64,000 nucleotides of DNA from Talpa occidentalis (lineage: Eukaryota > Chordata > Mammalia > Eulipotyphla > Talpidae), in the NCBI RefSeq assembly GCF_014898055.3, contig NW_023600993.1:14288850-14352849 (forward strand), in the 5' to 3' direction. This document shows, one piece after another, positions 23,936 through 36,559 of this stretch. How positions within the stretch are numbered: the stretch's first letter is position 1; each line of letters opens with the position of its first letter. The notes under the pieces are model-generated. The model worked only from the letters and a program-made list of their open reading frames with translations, made no database searches and had not been told where the DNA came from. A program made the translations under genes and the position numbers.

Positions 23936-24115
23936 TAAACTCAAAGGTGCGGCACAATCATCCAGAGGCCATGTTAAAAATCACCATTGGGCCCACACCC
24001 CGGATTTCTGAGTAGAAATCAGTGCTTCTGGGGGAGACGTAGAATTTGCATTTTAGGGAGTTGCCTGGTAATGCTGATTTTGTTGGACCAGGAGTCACAC
24101 TGGGAGCCTCTGAGG
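23936..24115 (+). repeat. hAT-Charlie MER5-type fragment
   Basis: Starts CAGTGGTCCTTAAACTCAAA, with GGGCCCACACCCC, TTCTGAGTAGAAATC, CTGGGGGAGACGTAGAATTT and CATTTTAGGGAG, the order of blocks in MER5-group nonautonomous DNA transposons. Confidence 0.65.
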
Positions 24116-24199
24116 ACCTCTGAACCTATTCAGCTTCCAGAGGTGATGGTATCAAGGCTGTTAGATGAATGCTTCTCGAATTGATCTTGCCAACCTAGT

Positions 24200-25640
24200 G
24201 AATCTAATTCTCGGTCTTAACCATGTAGGTCTGTAAGCAGCTGTGCCACCAGCAACTCACCATGCCAGTTCAACACACCTGAACTGGTCTGTAGCCTGCT
24301 CAACAAGCTTAGTCCCCTGATCACATGCTGGGATGTCATGGCAGTGTCAACTTACAAGATGCAAATGTCCAAACACAAACTCTCTGCTGTATTTATTTTA
24401 CCACCAGCAATAGTTTGTGAATGGGCACTGGCTCCTGGGCCACATTTAGCATGACATTGTTTTAGATGAGACACTCTGTGCCTTGCCCTTCCTTCTCATT
24501 CCCAAGGTAACATCTGGTATATGAGGGGGAATCACTGTAGTTGGTGGTGCCTGTGGATTATGTGTATCTTTGGGTTCTCAAGGGCCTCCCATAGGGGGCA
24601 TCTTCTCATGGGAATACTGGGGTTACTGAAAGATGACTTAAGTTCCATTTCTACTTTGGGGATGATGTGTTATAGCCCTGAACATCGCCCTTGTGTCCAA
24701 GTTCCACCTACCATAGCCTCTTTCTTGCTCCCACACTTCTGCTAGTCAACTAGCTATCTCCCAGGGAAGTGAGAAACTGCAGACTCCCGCCTCCCACCCA
24801 GAGGCCAGGCAGAGACAGGAATGCTCTCTAAGACCTATCTCTGCACCCACCTTCCCCTGCTGCCTCTGACCTCTGCTCCTGAGCCATGTTGGATGTGGTG
24901 CTGAGCCAAAGGGTGAGAATCCCCTAGAAGCAGTGGAGTGGGGACAGTTCCTAACAACCAATTGTTAATTGTTCAGGAAAGTTTTGCTCCAGTTGCTAAA
25001 AAATGATTATTAAAAATTAAATGATGTAAGTATACATTTAAGCAAATTATATAAAAATGAAAGGTAAACAATATTCCGAATCTTCACTTTTCATTTGTTA
25101 TCCTGCAATTTATTACTAGCTGGGATTATTACATGTCTGTGGTGGAGATACTATGTAATCTAGTGCACTACCCCACAGCTCTCCCAGCGCTGTTCCATAA
25201 TGCTGTGTTGATACTTTCCATTATGCCATGATAGGAGTATTTGCATCATGGAAATAAGCAAACATAATTCCGGGCCCTACCCTCCCTGACATGCATCTGC
25301 CAATTATGAAGATGTCCCAGCATATCGCTACAGAGTTTGCATCTTGGAAAGTGAGCCACTAACCCAGTGGGCTCCAGTCACCCTATACCTGTCTAAATGT
25401 TGCAAAGCTGCCCTTCCCCTGAAATTTAGCCCCCAGAAGGAATATGTGATGAACCCTAATCTGAACCCTAGCATCATCAAATCTCCTTGCTCCTCTCCCA
25501 AGAATAGACATTCATGACCTAACACCCCCTCTTTGGTATTCTTCCCCAAAGCCTATGCATTTAGTCTAATCATGAGAAAACCTTAGATAAACTCCAATTT
25601 AGCAACATTCTACCAAATAAAATTGTCACGATATGAAAGA
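24200..25640. other. Unique sequence, no gene seen
   Basis: No repeat family or coding signal recognised; short ORFs only. Confidence 0.35.
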
Positions 25641-25654
25641 ATTGGAAAGACTGA

Positions 25655-25905
25655 GAAATGTGGTCACCTATTATCATGGATTGGACCTTGGAAAAGAAAG
25701 GAACTTGTAGAAAAACCAGGCCACCCAATTGAAGTTGGAGTCTTGTACCTATGTTAATTTCTTAATTGCTACCACTGTGACATGGATATGTAAAATGTTA
25801 ACATTATGCAAAGCGGGTGAAGCCTTTGTGAGCACTCTCTCCACTACCTTTGCGGCTCTTCTGTAAATGTACAATTATTTCAAAATAAAACTAATGAAGG
25901 AAAAA
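25655..25905 (+). repeat. Old L1 3' terminus
   Basis: CATGGATTGGACCTTGG, TGACATGGATATGTAAAATG, TTTGCGGCTCTTCTGTAAAT and the end ACAATTATTTCAAAATAAAA are characteristic of the tail of L1M elements. Confidence 0.7.
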
Positions 25906-26148
25906 ATTCATGACCTAGGTAATAGGTGGAATAGATATCTTTACCATTCTGTGGAAAAAAACTTATGATCTGCATCCACCTGTTCTGTGATATGATTAAT
26001 CCAAAGGAGAAAGATAGGAATGGCAGAAAAATCTTTCTCTCTTCCTAAAGCTTGGCTTCCAATTCTTTCATCTTTTGCAGAATAAAAAAAAATATATTGT
26101 GGATGTTGTAGGCCAAATGTTAACTCTTTCTTTTCATTTTTCTTACAG

Positions 26149-26985
26149 TTTTGCTATAACGAAAGTAACCCTCTTACGCTTAAAGTGGAGCTCTTCAGAA
26201 GATGAAGAATATATACTTACATAAGAATGAAGAATTCATCTACATAGAAAATAGACTAATATAAATGTAAAATATCACCTTTATTTTCTATCTCTGTGAA
26301 AACGGGCCACTATCCACAAAGCTGTTATTTCTAAATGGGAGACTAGCCAGGGAGTAACCCCTGAGTATGGTGGAGTAGTTGCGCGCTTAAACAATGCTGC
26401 TCAAAATTTAACTTGGATTTATATCACTTTTGGATTTTTGTTTTATTTTTTGGATTTTGGATTTTTGTTAACATTGCAGATTCCCAATCCATAAATTTGG
26501 GGTGGGGAGAGGTTGTTGGATTTTTATTTTTCTAGTAAATGGTCGGGCAATGCCACAGTGCTGGTCTCTGAGCCGCAAGATCCAGGGTCCTTTCTGAGCC
26601 GTCACCTCTCCGCGTGACCCAACGAGAGAAGGAGAATGCTTACTGCCCAATTTTGAAGACACATAGCACCATACCCCTGTAAAAGCAGAAATAAAATAAG
26701 CAAGTGAAACAAAAAAGAAACACGAATCAAACGCAATCAAAGTGTGCTGTTCTGGTGCACGGTTAGGATGAAGCAGACGGACACAATGGGGAACGTGCAG
26801 GGAAGTCTTGTCCAATGATTGTGGTTTCTGAAAAATAATATACCCTGGTTTTCAACGCATACTCTTACTTTACAAAAAAGGTCTTCCGAAATTTAACCTA
26901 GAGAAGCACATCATTGGCTGGTATCATAGAGATAACGTATGACAGTCAAGAGAAAGAAAAAAATAAAGCATTACACTGCTTTCCT
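26149..26985 (+). other. Candidate 3'-terminal exon
   Basis: A very strong acceptor (long T/C tract 26122-26144, then TTACAG ending at 26148) opens a unique, non-repeat block. One frame from 26150 stays open for 24 codons to TAA at 26222-26224 and would give a short C-terminus rich in Ser, Glu and Asp (core KWSSSEDEEYILT). An AATAAA at 26962-26967 is followed by a GT-rich element (about 26985-26995), a complete poly(A) signal; another AATAAA is at 26690. The block keeps 14 CpG between 26543 and 26938, unusual for this AT-rich region. A 115-codon minus frame (26468-26815) has no recognised domain. It could equally be a conserved noncoding element. Confidence 0.3.
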
Positions 26986-28599
26986 GAGTGTTTGTACCCC
27001 GACATGATTAGAAGCATCTGAGGGGTAACATGCATTTACAGAGCCACTCTCCAAGCATTTGAACTGTGAGGCATTTAGAAGACCTTCTTAGTGTTCCCGC
27101 AGGCACACTGGCAGTATAGACGTGATTTATAGATAGCGGGATATGCCTGACCAAAGTAGACCTGACTTAGCCAATCACTTACCAGTTCTCTTACACATTT
27201 TTTTTTTTTGTTTCAGAAGCAATGTTGTGTGTTCTATATTATCCAATGTGCAGAAAATATAAATAATCTTGCAAATAGCCAAATGAGATCGTGTGTGCAG
27301 ATTTGCATCCTGGTGGGCATAGTCCTGTCTAGTAATAGCTTTTCCTAACACTATCCCCACTGCCAAACAGACTGCTTATGCCTTCTTTGGCTTTCTTAAT
27401 GTCTCTTCGGGGATCAATAAAATGTATCTTTTTTCCTAGATGCCAACTTCATCTCATTTGTACTTTAAGAATATCGTGTTAGTTTAAGAATATGTCAAGA
27501 ATACAGTATCAGTTTAAAGGACTATGCAATTTAAAGCAACCTTGTGAAGATTTAGTTACCAGTGCTTGATATCAGGCGAGTTAGGGAAAAAAAATGTAGG
27601 GTGATTCCATCCTCTCCTTTTCAGATCTTTGAAGGGGAAAAGGGCCTGGCTTCTAAAACTGCTCAGTTAATTGGAAGAAATCCTATCCTACATTGCTTTT
27701 CTGATTTTCGTCTATGCAAATGGAAAAGTACATATAACATCTACCTTCTTTAAGAACTTGTGTTCCTTTTTCTCTTGAAATAAAAATTAAGAGTTAGAAA
27801 TCATTGAGTCATCATTTTCGGGTTTCACAAAATAAATCTGATATTTGTATTAGCAACAAAGACATATATCAAACAGGAAAGAATTCACGAAATCAGATTT
27901 GATGTTCAAACAGAGCTGTTATGTTAACATGTGTGTTTCCTTTTTTGTTGGCCCTATTAGTCTGCTTTTAGTCTTAATTACATTATTTTATCTGCTATTT
28001 TTGTCATTTAAACATATAAATAGGTTTGACTTCAATTTTTTGCGCAGAGGTGAGTATGTAGTATAAATGAATAATCCCATATCTATTAGGAAAATCCTAA
28101 TTTAGATTAGGCAACTATCTTTCCTTTGTGCATCCAAGTGTTGAGTGAGCTGGATTATTTTTTATAAGAAAATAAGGTGAATCTGAAGTAAAAGTAAAAG
28201 TGAAAAATATCATTTTTCATGGAAATAAACTAATAGTACTAAAGAAAGGAAGAACACATAAGAACATTTTCTTGATATGAGGTTTATAAATAGAAACCTA
28301 ATTAATACATGTCATTGCTGTTCATTCTTAACTGCCCACCACACCCTCCTGGACTTTATTTCAGATGACCTTGTACTTGCTTTGCAGCTCACACTAAATG
28401 ATGTGCGTTGTTTTGTATTTTTTTTTATATCAGTAAGCAAACTATTAAAAAATTATTCATAGTTGCAGGGAAAAAGGCATTCCCACAGTAGAAAAAGAAA
28501 ACAGTTTTATTTCAACTTTGAGACGCTCCAGAGGGAAGCAGGATATATGAAGTGACATATTGTTTGAAAGTTGCTTTAACTACCACTAATCGAGATGGT

Positions 28600-29140
28600 A
28601 AATTGGCATAACAGTTGGGCAATGGCCGTTAAAATAAAAAACAAAAAAATACCCTCTTTAACTGTGTAAAACCATTCATACAGAGACATTCATTTTTAGA
28701 AATTTATGCTAAGGAAATATGGGGTATATTCACAATTAAGTGTAAGAATGTTCACTGTGATATGGCATATATTGGGGGGAAATTGGAAACACCCTAATGT
28801 CCAGAGACTAATTTAATAAATTATAACATATTCAATCTATAAAATTTTATTCACCATTACAAGGAAATAATGTAGAAAACATTTAATGATGTGAAAAATA
28901 GGAAACATTAAATGAAAAAAACTTAGAAAACAATTTGTGTAAAATGATCACACACACATACATATGGCATATTATACAATAAAATGTTAATGAATCAATT
29001 ATAGGTCAATAAAACTAGGACTATTAGGGATATTTTTCTAGGTGCTGGGATTATGGATTATCTTGGTGTATCTATATTGTCTTGATTTTTCAACAAATAT
29101 GTATTGTTTTTAATAAAAAATTATATTTAACTTTAAAAAA
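28600..29140 (+). repeat. Old L1 3' end
   Basis: AAATTTATGCTAAGGAAATA, GAATGTTCACTGTGATATGG, GGAAACACCCTAATGTCCAG and AATTTAATAAATTATAACAT are typical L1M 3' ORF2/UTR blocks, with an AT-rich end. An interior (CA)n is short (28950-28962). Confidence 0.8.
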
Positions 29141-29524
29141 ATCAATGTACCTTATCAATATGCTACTATTTGTGCTTTGAAAGTTTGATAGCTTTATATA
29201 TTAATAATTCAATAACAGTTGTTTTTAAAACTGGAAATAGATCAAATAGTTGTCCTAAAACAAAGCAAAAAATGTAAAATCATAGTGACTAACTTTATTA
29301 ATAGATAAGCCATAAATATCCTGATGAATTGTTTCCTGGTGAAAAGTAAGAATTGCCCTGGCCCAGAGTTACATTTTCTTGGAGTACCATCAAAGCCATA
29401 AGCAATTTGAATAGCTATTCTAACTTTGTAGGAGTAGTTTTTAACATTCCTGCATAGATGAGATAGCTTCTGGAAAGTTCCCAGTTCTCAACTATTTCCT
29501 TGATGACTCATCAGAGTACTTGAT

Positions 29525-29890
29525 TTGTAATTAGGAAGGTTAAACTGACACATATTTATTAAATATCTACTAGTTATTTAGCTATCACTTACTACTGAGC
29601 TTACTGAGAGGGTGAGGTAGTGCTCTTTCCTAAAGCAGCTGCAGTATTGTTGGGAAGTAAATAATAGGAAACAAACTTTTTAAAAGTATATAATGCAAAT
29701 GCTCCATGAACTGAAAAGATACGAGCTATGGTATTTCTAAAAAGCAAATGATAAACCTTGGCTGGGAGTCTGGGAGAAAGTTCAAGAAACAGGTACAGCT
29801 TGCCCTGATTTGGAAAATATGAGTGGTGTCCCAGTCTGAGTAAGGAGGAAAAGATATTTCCATGGAAGGGTGGAGATCTGAAGTCCACAG
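29525..29890 (-). repeat. Possible LINE-2 fragment, antisense
   Basis: CATATTTATTAAATATCTAC at 29553 and later interior-like blocks (AATGCTCCATGAACT) suggest an antisense L2, but divergence is high. Confidence 0.35.
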
Positions 29891-30949
29891 GGCTGCATTA
29901 GTTAGTTGTGGCAGGGTTTACTACAGTTAGGGATTTAGTTTTCTCTGACAATAAAGATATCTGGTTGGAAGATTTCTGCTTTTCTGAAGAGAGAATTAGG
30001 TGGCAGGTATCAGGAAGGATGATTTATAGGGGGTCTGACAATTCAATCTGAGGAATGTCTGTTCTTGGTTTCTTTGACATCATGCTGAGTTCTCCCTCAC
30101 TTATCTCACTGTTCCCAACCCCATTTCTACTGAAATCCTTGGGTTTCTCCAAGGTCTTTCTAGCTTCTTCTCTGACTCTCTTCTCCCCCACTGGATGAGA
30201 GTAGAGGGTCCTAAACTACCCCAATGATTTAAAATCTCTACCTAGGTCCTTGGAGAAGTGGTTGCTTCTAGGACCCAGGCAAGGATAATACAAGATGATC
30301 CTGGAGGATCTTTAGTACCAAAAAGAAAGGAAGCACAGGGAACATTTAAGGGACACCGGAGCCAACCCAAAATAGCTCTCAGCCACCAAAACTGGGACAA
30401 ATCCAACAGCAAAATGGAATATTGCATTATGAAGGAGAATAATACGTACAAGTCCTTACTGATTTAAATCAATGATTGAATAAATGAGTAAATAGCAGAG
30501 AAAGGTTAGCTCTTCCTTACAGAGGTTTTATAGCTAATAAATAAAAAAGGAAAGAAAGAAATAGCAAATTATCAGAACATTAGTAAAAATTGCTGTAGGT
30601 AGTATCCACCTATCAATGCAAAAATTAGTGAGTGGAAGTGTGAGGGAAAAATGAATACTGGTCTATCTTCAAAGTATTGCTCCACAATATTTGTTGTTTT
30701 AAAAGGGGGGCAAAAGTATTTTTGGGTCATTAAAAACAGTAGATAGCACCTTATACAAGTGATTAAGTTAACAGGACCCCAAAGAACTTGTATCCCGGAG
30801 AATACAAAGTAAATGTGGGCCACTGAGAAAGGCACTTTCTGTTGTGCTGTTGCTCTTTAATGCATAACTCATTGTGGTCCTGAGAACCCACCAAACAAGT
30901 GCTAATAGAGGAACATTTCACAAAATACCCGACCTGTACTCATTAAACA

Positions 30950-31240
30950 TCAACTGAGGAGCTCCCACCCATTGGAGGAGTTGGAGACACGACTAAGTAC
31001 GACGTGGAATCCTGGCTTGGACTTTGGAATAGAAAAAAAAAAAAAGGAAATTAGTGAAAAATGGGTAATAACTGAAGAAAGTCTGTAATTCAGTTAATAC
31101 CGTGCAATGTTAATTGCTACTTGTGATCGTTGTAGCGTGGTTTTGGTGATGAGACCGCTGAGTGAAAGGTGTAGAAAGCAGCTCTGTCTTATCTTTGCAA
31201 ATCTTCTGTCAATATAAAATTATTTCAAAATAAAGAATTA
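30950..31240 (+). repeat. Old L1 3' terminus
   Basis: GGATGATACTGG-type order is blurred, but TAATTGCTACTTGTGATCGT and the end GTCAATATAAAATTATTTCA then AAATAAAG match the L1M tail seen at 25655-25905. Sequence back to about 30440 may belong to it. Confidence 0.5.
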
Positions 31241-31389
31241 ATAACAAAATATATATATACGTAAAAAACTTAATCCTCTGTATCTCTGGATCTCATTTTT
31301 CATTTTAGAATCTTTATACTCCTGTTCATATTTCATATCTTCATTCATTTTTGTCCTCAGATGCTTTTATCACCTCATCTTAAAAATAA

Positions 31390-32590
31390 AAACCACTGAC
31401 TTTTCTGAGAATCTGTCAGATGGAAGTACATGGTAAGATATCTTTTGCCCTCTAGCTACAGAAATGATGGATAAAATACAATTTTCAAACTTGGTGAGCT
31501 AGAGAGGTAAACTCAAATGGAAGGGAAGCTCCCAGTGACACAGCAGAAAGTAATGATCAGCGGAGAGATAAACCTCTTGGCCCGAAGGCAGGGGGTGATC
31601 CCATTGCTGGGATAAGATTTGAAGTTTCAGGCTACCGCCAGGTGAAGAACTGGAAACTTGGGAGCCAGCAGCCAACCCAGGCAGGGGTCAAGGAAGCCTT
31701 AGGTGAGGGGCCATGGGTGGGAAAATAATCACTCTTAAGATACCAAATTCAAGTCTATACATTTTGTAGCGGTGGAATCCAAGTTTCTACTGCTCACATG
31801 GGAGAGAAGCTAAGAAATTTATGCACAAACTGCTAGTGGATGGATTACACCGCCATGGGCTGAGCAGGGGCATGTGCAAAACCACTTTTAGGGTTGTTTG
31901 CTTTTCTGAGAACCCATCAGATGGAAGTGCACGGTAAGGCATCCTTTGGCCTCCAAGTACAGAAATGATGGGTAAAATATAATTTTTCAATATTAATGAG
32001 GTATATAGAGGTAAACTCAAGTGGAAGGGAAACTCCCAGTGACAGAGCAGAAAGCAATGATCGGTGGAATATGAGGTGTGTGGCCCGAAGGCAGGGGCCT
32101 GAGAAGATGTAAGGTTTCACAGGTAAACACGTCAATGAATGGTAATTCAGTATCAAAATTATAAACTTTCCAGAGGAACAAACCATCATGAGCCACAAGA
32201 AAATGAGCAGCCAAAGAACCTAGAAGAAAAAAAGCAACCTAAAATATAAAGTACTTAGTGTTTTAAAAAACATTTTTAAAAAATGTTTAAATGAAGGCAT
32301 AGTATTGTACCCCAAGTAGAGGTCAGCATGAAACTAGAAAAGATTTTTAAATACCGGGTTCTAGAAATAACCTAGAGCCATTGGTGGTAGAACCTCAATG
32401 GAAATGCAACACCGTAGAGAGCCCTGAGGACAAGAATTCAATACTAGAAAATAAAACCGTGGAAATTATTCAGAATAGAGATCACAGAAGTATAAAGAAG
32501 AGAAATTTAAAGCAGAGTTTTAGAGTTGTGGAAGCTAGAAAAAGGTACAATGGGTTTCTAAAAGCAACTCTGCAAGGATAGAACAGAAGC
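31390..32590 (+). repeat. L1/HAL1-like 5' region with direct repeats
   Basis: Contains two diverged copies of a roughly 195-bp unit (about 31403-31600 and 31905-32095). They share GTCAGATGGAAGTACATGGT / ATCAGATGGAAGTGCACGGT, AACTCCCAGTGACAGAGCAG-type and GGCCCGAAGGCAGGGG blocks. Downstream (32250-32590) the AGTATTGTACCCCAAGTAGA and GAAATTATTCAGAATAGAGA stretch resembles the ORF1-upstream part of old L1/HAL1. Family assignment is tentative; the repetition itself is directly visible. Confidence 0.5.
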
Positions 32591-32739
32591 AATGTTTGCA
32601 GTTTATGTATTTAACGTTATGGCCAAGATTGCAGGTACCACGTGGTTAGTGGATGATAAAGACCTTCAGTGCTCTTCATTGTGGCCACACTCAACTCATT
32701 CCTCTCAGATTATGCCGTTGCTGGTTGGAACTATATCCT

Positions 32740-33370
32740 TTCTTCCTTTCATCATCCAAATTATTTTACCCCTTCCAAGGATCAGTTTAAATTTTGGTTT
32801 CTCTATAAAGGACTCTCAGTGATTCTCTTAGTTAAACTTCTTTATAATTGGGTCTGAACCACCCAACTAAGTACTTAATTATATTTTGCGCTATGGTTTG
32901 GGAAATTATGACAACTCAACACATCCTGCCCACTGCCTGTTCTTGAATGGTCTGCAAGCTAAGAATAGTGTTTATAGTTTTAAATGGTTGGAAAAAATCA
33001 AATGAAGAATAAAATTTCATGTACAGGAAGACAATACGAAATTCAAATTTCAGCGACCCCTTGAGGATCCGATAAAGTTTTATTGGAACACAGCCACGCC
33101 CATTTCTTATGTATTCTCTGTAGCTGTTTTCATGCTGCAATGACAGTTAAGCAGTTGCAACAAGGCACATATTGCTCACAGTGACTAATATATTTACTTT
33201 TGGGCCCTTTTCAGATGAAGTTTGTCAGTCTCCACTCATTCTCAGTTAACTGTCATTCACTTGAATCTTACCCTCTCAAATTTGATTGAAAACTGCTTGA
33301 ATTCAGGAACATTGACTTGTGCTGCTTTTGTCTCCCTGGCATTTGACTCCTTCTGGGACACTTTAAAATT
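32740..33370 (+). repeat. LINE-2 fragment, interrupted
   Basis: AACCACCCAACTAAGTACTT, and after an inserted hAT element, TGAAAACTGCTTGAATTCAG and ACTTGTGCTGCTTTTGTCTC, fit the L2 3' region in sense orientation. Gap at about 33055-33235 is the hAT element. Confidence 0.5.
33055..33235 (-). repeat. hAT-type MER element
   Basis: AAAGTTTTATTGGAACACAG, CCACGCCCATTTCTTATGT, GCTGTTTTCATGCTGCAATG, GTTGCAACAAGGCACATATT and CTTTTCAGATGAAGTTTGTC match, in order, a common mammalian nonautonomous DNA transposon normally listed under hAT/MER. I am sure of the family pattern, less so of its name. Confidence 0.75.
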
Positions 33371-34905
33371 TTCCTGAGCAAATTTTGACATGTCAAGTAT
33401 AGGGTTTTAAGAAACAAAATTGACTTCCTAATGCAGGCTATGAAAAAAATAAGTGATGATAGTGATTTGTATATATTACTTGTGGCCTGAAGGTAGATAC
33501 TATCCTATTGTGAAACTGCGATATTACGTGACCTGGTTAACTAGAGTGACTGACGCAAGGACCTGGGAATAAGATCCAGCCAGTTAGGTGGCATAGGCTA
33601 GAGGTAGAGGATGAGAAGAGGTTCCTTCTGGCAGGCAGAACATGGTGTCCAGAGGTTTAGCCTCACAAAAACCCAGAAAATATTGAGTAACAGGGACCAA
33701 GAGGCAAGGAAGAATGGGGAGATAGGGGGCAGCCATTAGATATCTAGAGTTCCAAGGGGCGAGCAGGAGGGGCACACTCACCGAGGAAGTCAGCTGACTA
33801 GACTGCTTCCTGCCTCGGATTACGAAGTAGAGACATGGCCAAGGCTGGGGCTCAGAGGAAGATACCAGAAAATCAGACACTCAACTTATATCACAAGTTT
33901 GAATGGGTTGCATGGATGGAAGGTTCTCATGACCAATTTCTTCACTCAACCAGGTGTAGGGTTATTTAAATGCCAAGTCCTAGAGCATTAAGTTGAATAT
34001 TATTTCTACCTCAAATCAGGTTTGGTTCTGTAACAGGGTGGTCCCCAGGGAAAGGGGAGTTTCCAGATTCCCTGCTGCACCCAAGGAAGGATGGAGCTGA
34101 GCAGCAAGGAAAAGCTAGAGAAACTCGGAGAAGGAAGGAAAGAGGCAAGAAGGAGACTTGGAGAAGGCACATGGAGCAGACTGACATGGGAAGCCGTGCT
34201 GGCTTCTCAGCTGTGGAGTGATACCAGGGAGTTGGGGACATGGAAGGAGACACTTGAAACGTACATGGGTGGGGGCCTGTGGGACGGCTGACAATGGCAG
34301 CCTTTATCTTGATTTTGATTTTGCTCCTATCATCCCAGACCTGCCTGGCCCCTTTATAGTTCTAGAGACCAGGGCGAGAATATGTACCTAATAAATACCA
34401 TAGTCCCGCCTTCCCCCCACCTGCCATACGCAGCACCAACCCTCAAGCCTGAACCACACACCATACTGGAACTGCTGCAAATGTGACAAGCCATGCTAGG
34501 TAAGGCAGGGCCTCTGGCGCATGGTAGCCACAGCAGCAATGGAAGGAAAAGAGTTGATTGTGACAGATATTTTAAACAAAAACCTGATTTGCCATATCTT
34601 CCTGAATGATCTAGAAGAGACTTGATCAAAATGACAATGTATGACAAAATGGAGGTCATGTGGTGTGGCAGACACCGCCAGCACTCGGCCCACATCCCCT
34701 TGGCATTCATCCTTATGTGCAGAAGGCTTCTTACTGTGAACACCTGCATCACTTTGCAAGAAGCTTTGTTCTGGTGGTAGCAAGCTCAGTCGTGAGCACA
34801 GCTGTCAACGGCCTCAGAAACAGCCATTAACCAATGATGGCTCACGAGGTGGATAAATGTCCCAGCTTCTTTGTCCCTTAGGCGGAATAACTCTGAGTCA
34901 TGTCC
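33371..34905. other. Unique sequence, no gene seen
   Basis: Nothing assignable. GC content is higher (33590-34340). The 132- and 95-codon minus frames (34354-34783) have no recognisable domain. Confidence 0.35.
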
Positions 34906-34907
34906 TA

Positions 34908-35130
34908 CATCTGTGCTCTCCAATACAATAGCCACATGTGGCTGTGGAACAGATAGGATGTGGCTAGTGTGGCAGAGGAAGTGACTTTTCAATTTGATTT
35001 GATTTTAATTAAATTAAAAAATGATACTCATTTCAGCTGCTGGAAAACTTTTAAATCTGGAAAAACTTGGCTATATGAATCTACTTTTGCAACTGGAAAT
35101 ATTATGAACTTTAAGGACATATCAAGATGA
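34908..35130. repeat. hAT-Charlie MER-type remnant
   Basis: CTGTGCTCTCCAATACAATA, GCCACATGTGGCTGTGG and GATGTGGCTAGTGTGGCAGA followed by a long A/T run with AATTAAATTAAA are the signature of a common Charlie-group nonautonomous element (the one with paired GCCACATGTGGCTA palindromes). Confidence 0.7.
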
Positions 35131-36470
35131 AAGTTTAGTGTCCAAATGGAATTGGCCACTTGATTTCAAAGACTAAGTCCAAAAAAATTTCAGTATCTCA
35201 ATAATATTTGCATGTTATATGTAATATTTCAGATTTAATAGGTTGAATGAATAATTAAAACTAATCTCACCTGTTTGTTTTCACCTATTTTATTGTGGTT
35301 GCTAGACAATGAGAAATTACCAGCTTGGCATCGCAGCTATTTTTACTTGACAGTACAGTCTACATTGCCTTCCTGGGGTCCTCACTGGGTTGAAAGCCTG
35401 TCGCCCACTGTGGTGACAGCACACTCTTTATTAGCTTCCTTTCCTGTCTTCCTTTCCTACCTCTCAATGAAGTCTCCTGAGGTTACCTCCCACGGTGCGT
35501 TAATATCCTTGTCTCAGGGTCTGTTTCTGGAGAACTCAAATCCAGATGAAGAACATGAAGACAGAATTTAGGGATTAACTATTCTAAGAATTTGGTTGGG
35601 AAAAAAAATAAGGAAATGAGGTTCCATGAGGTTAAATGACTTAGCCAAGGCCATTCAACTATTTAGCTGTGAACGCAGAATTCCACTTCAAATCTTATAA
35701 TTCCAAGTTGATTCGTTTTCCTACTGTATTTACACTGCCTTTTAACAATTATTGACAGGTTTTGAAAAAGTAGTTTCAAAAGAGCAATGGAGCGTTTAGG
35801 ATGTGAGGGAGAAATTTCCATAAACAATTTATGTTTGTTTTCCAGGTGCTGTTGAAGGCCATTTTTCATTGTTCCTGGTGAGCAACCTGGAGCATCTCTG
35901 TTCTAACATGCTCTGTGCACTTTCAGTCACAAGGATCCAGTCCTGACAGGAAGCCAACTGGATTTAGAGTGAACTCTTCTTTCTTGCCCTGTTCTTTCCC
36001 CTCCAGCTTGCCCGTTGCATTTCATGAAACATCAGGGGTTGAAGCAGAGAGGAAGAAGGAGAGAAAGACAGGAAACCTGCTCAGCTGGCACCATTTTACA
36101 TGATGACGCCCCTCTGTGCTTGGCAGACTTTCACAACTGACACTTTCTCTCACACTCTTCAGTAAGTTCTTCAGCATTTCCTCTGCTGGGCCTCTGAGTG
36201 AAACTGCCTTGATGTGGTAGCTTCTCCTTGGGCAACACCCCCAACCTCTGGTTCTCTTGACAGTCTGCTCCACACAGACTCTCTCTGGAGTCCTCTTAGG
36301 AAGAATTTTAAATTAATCTGACTCAATTGCTCAGGGATGTAACGGCCTTTACCTGGTTATCAGTGGGAAGAGCCACGACCTCCAGACAGCAATAGCTGTG
36401 CCACTGTGTTGCCCCAGCTCGTGTGTCATGAAGGAGTTAAGCAAATGCAAAGGTCCTCTGTGTTCCCCAG

Positions 36471-36553
36471 CTGCAAGGAACAAGGAACATGCGTCTCATG
36501 AAAGGAACATGCAAGGAACATGCGTCTCATGAAAGGCCCTCGTTCAGTTAGGG
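36471..36553 (+). other. Candidate 83-nt exon with tandem duplication
   Basis: Acceptor TCCTCTGTGTTCCCCAG ends at 36470; donor AGGG then GTAAGTATC starts at 36554. Both are strong. The interval holds two identical 24-bp copies (36482-36505, 36513-36536), period 31, rich in purine AAGGAACA motifs that resemble splicing enhancers. All three frames contain a stop, so it would be noncoding or 3' UTR/5' UTR. Strand agrees with the plus-strand transcript. Confidence 0.3.
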
Positions 36554-36559
36554 GTAAGT

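Noticed and set aside
27175..27366. 63-codon minus ORF ending at a CTG/GTAAGTG donor and a plus-strand acceptor at 27216
   Set aside because: The two signals are on opposite strands and neither has a matching partner site nearby.
34354..34783. 132- and 95-codon minus-strand ORFs
   Set aside because: Overlap each other in different frames, no recognisable domain and no flanking splice signals that I could support.
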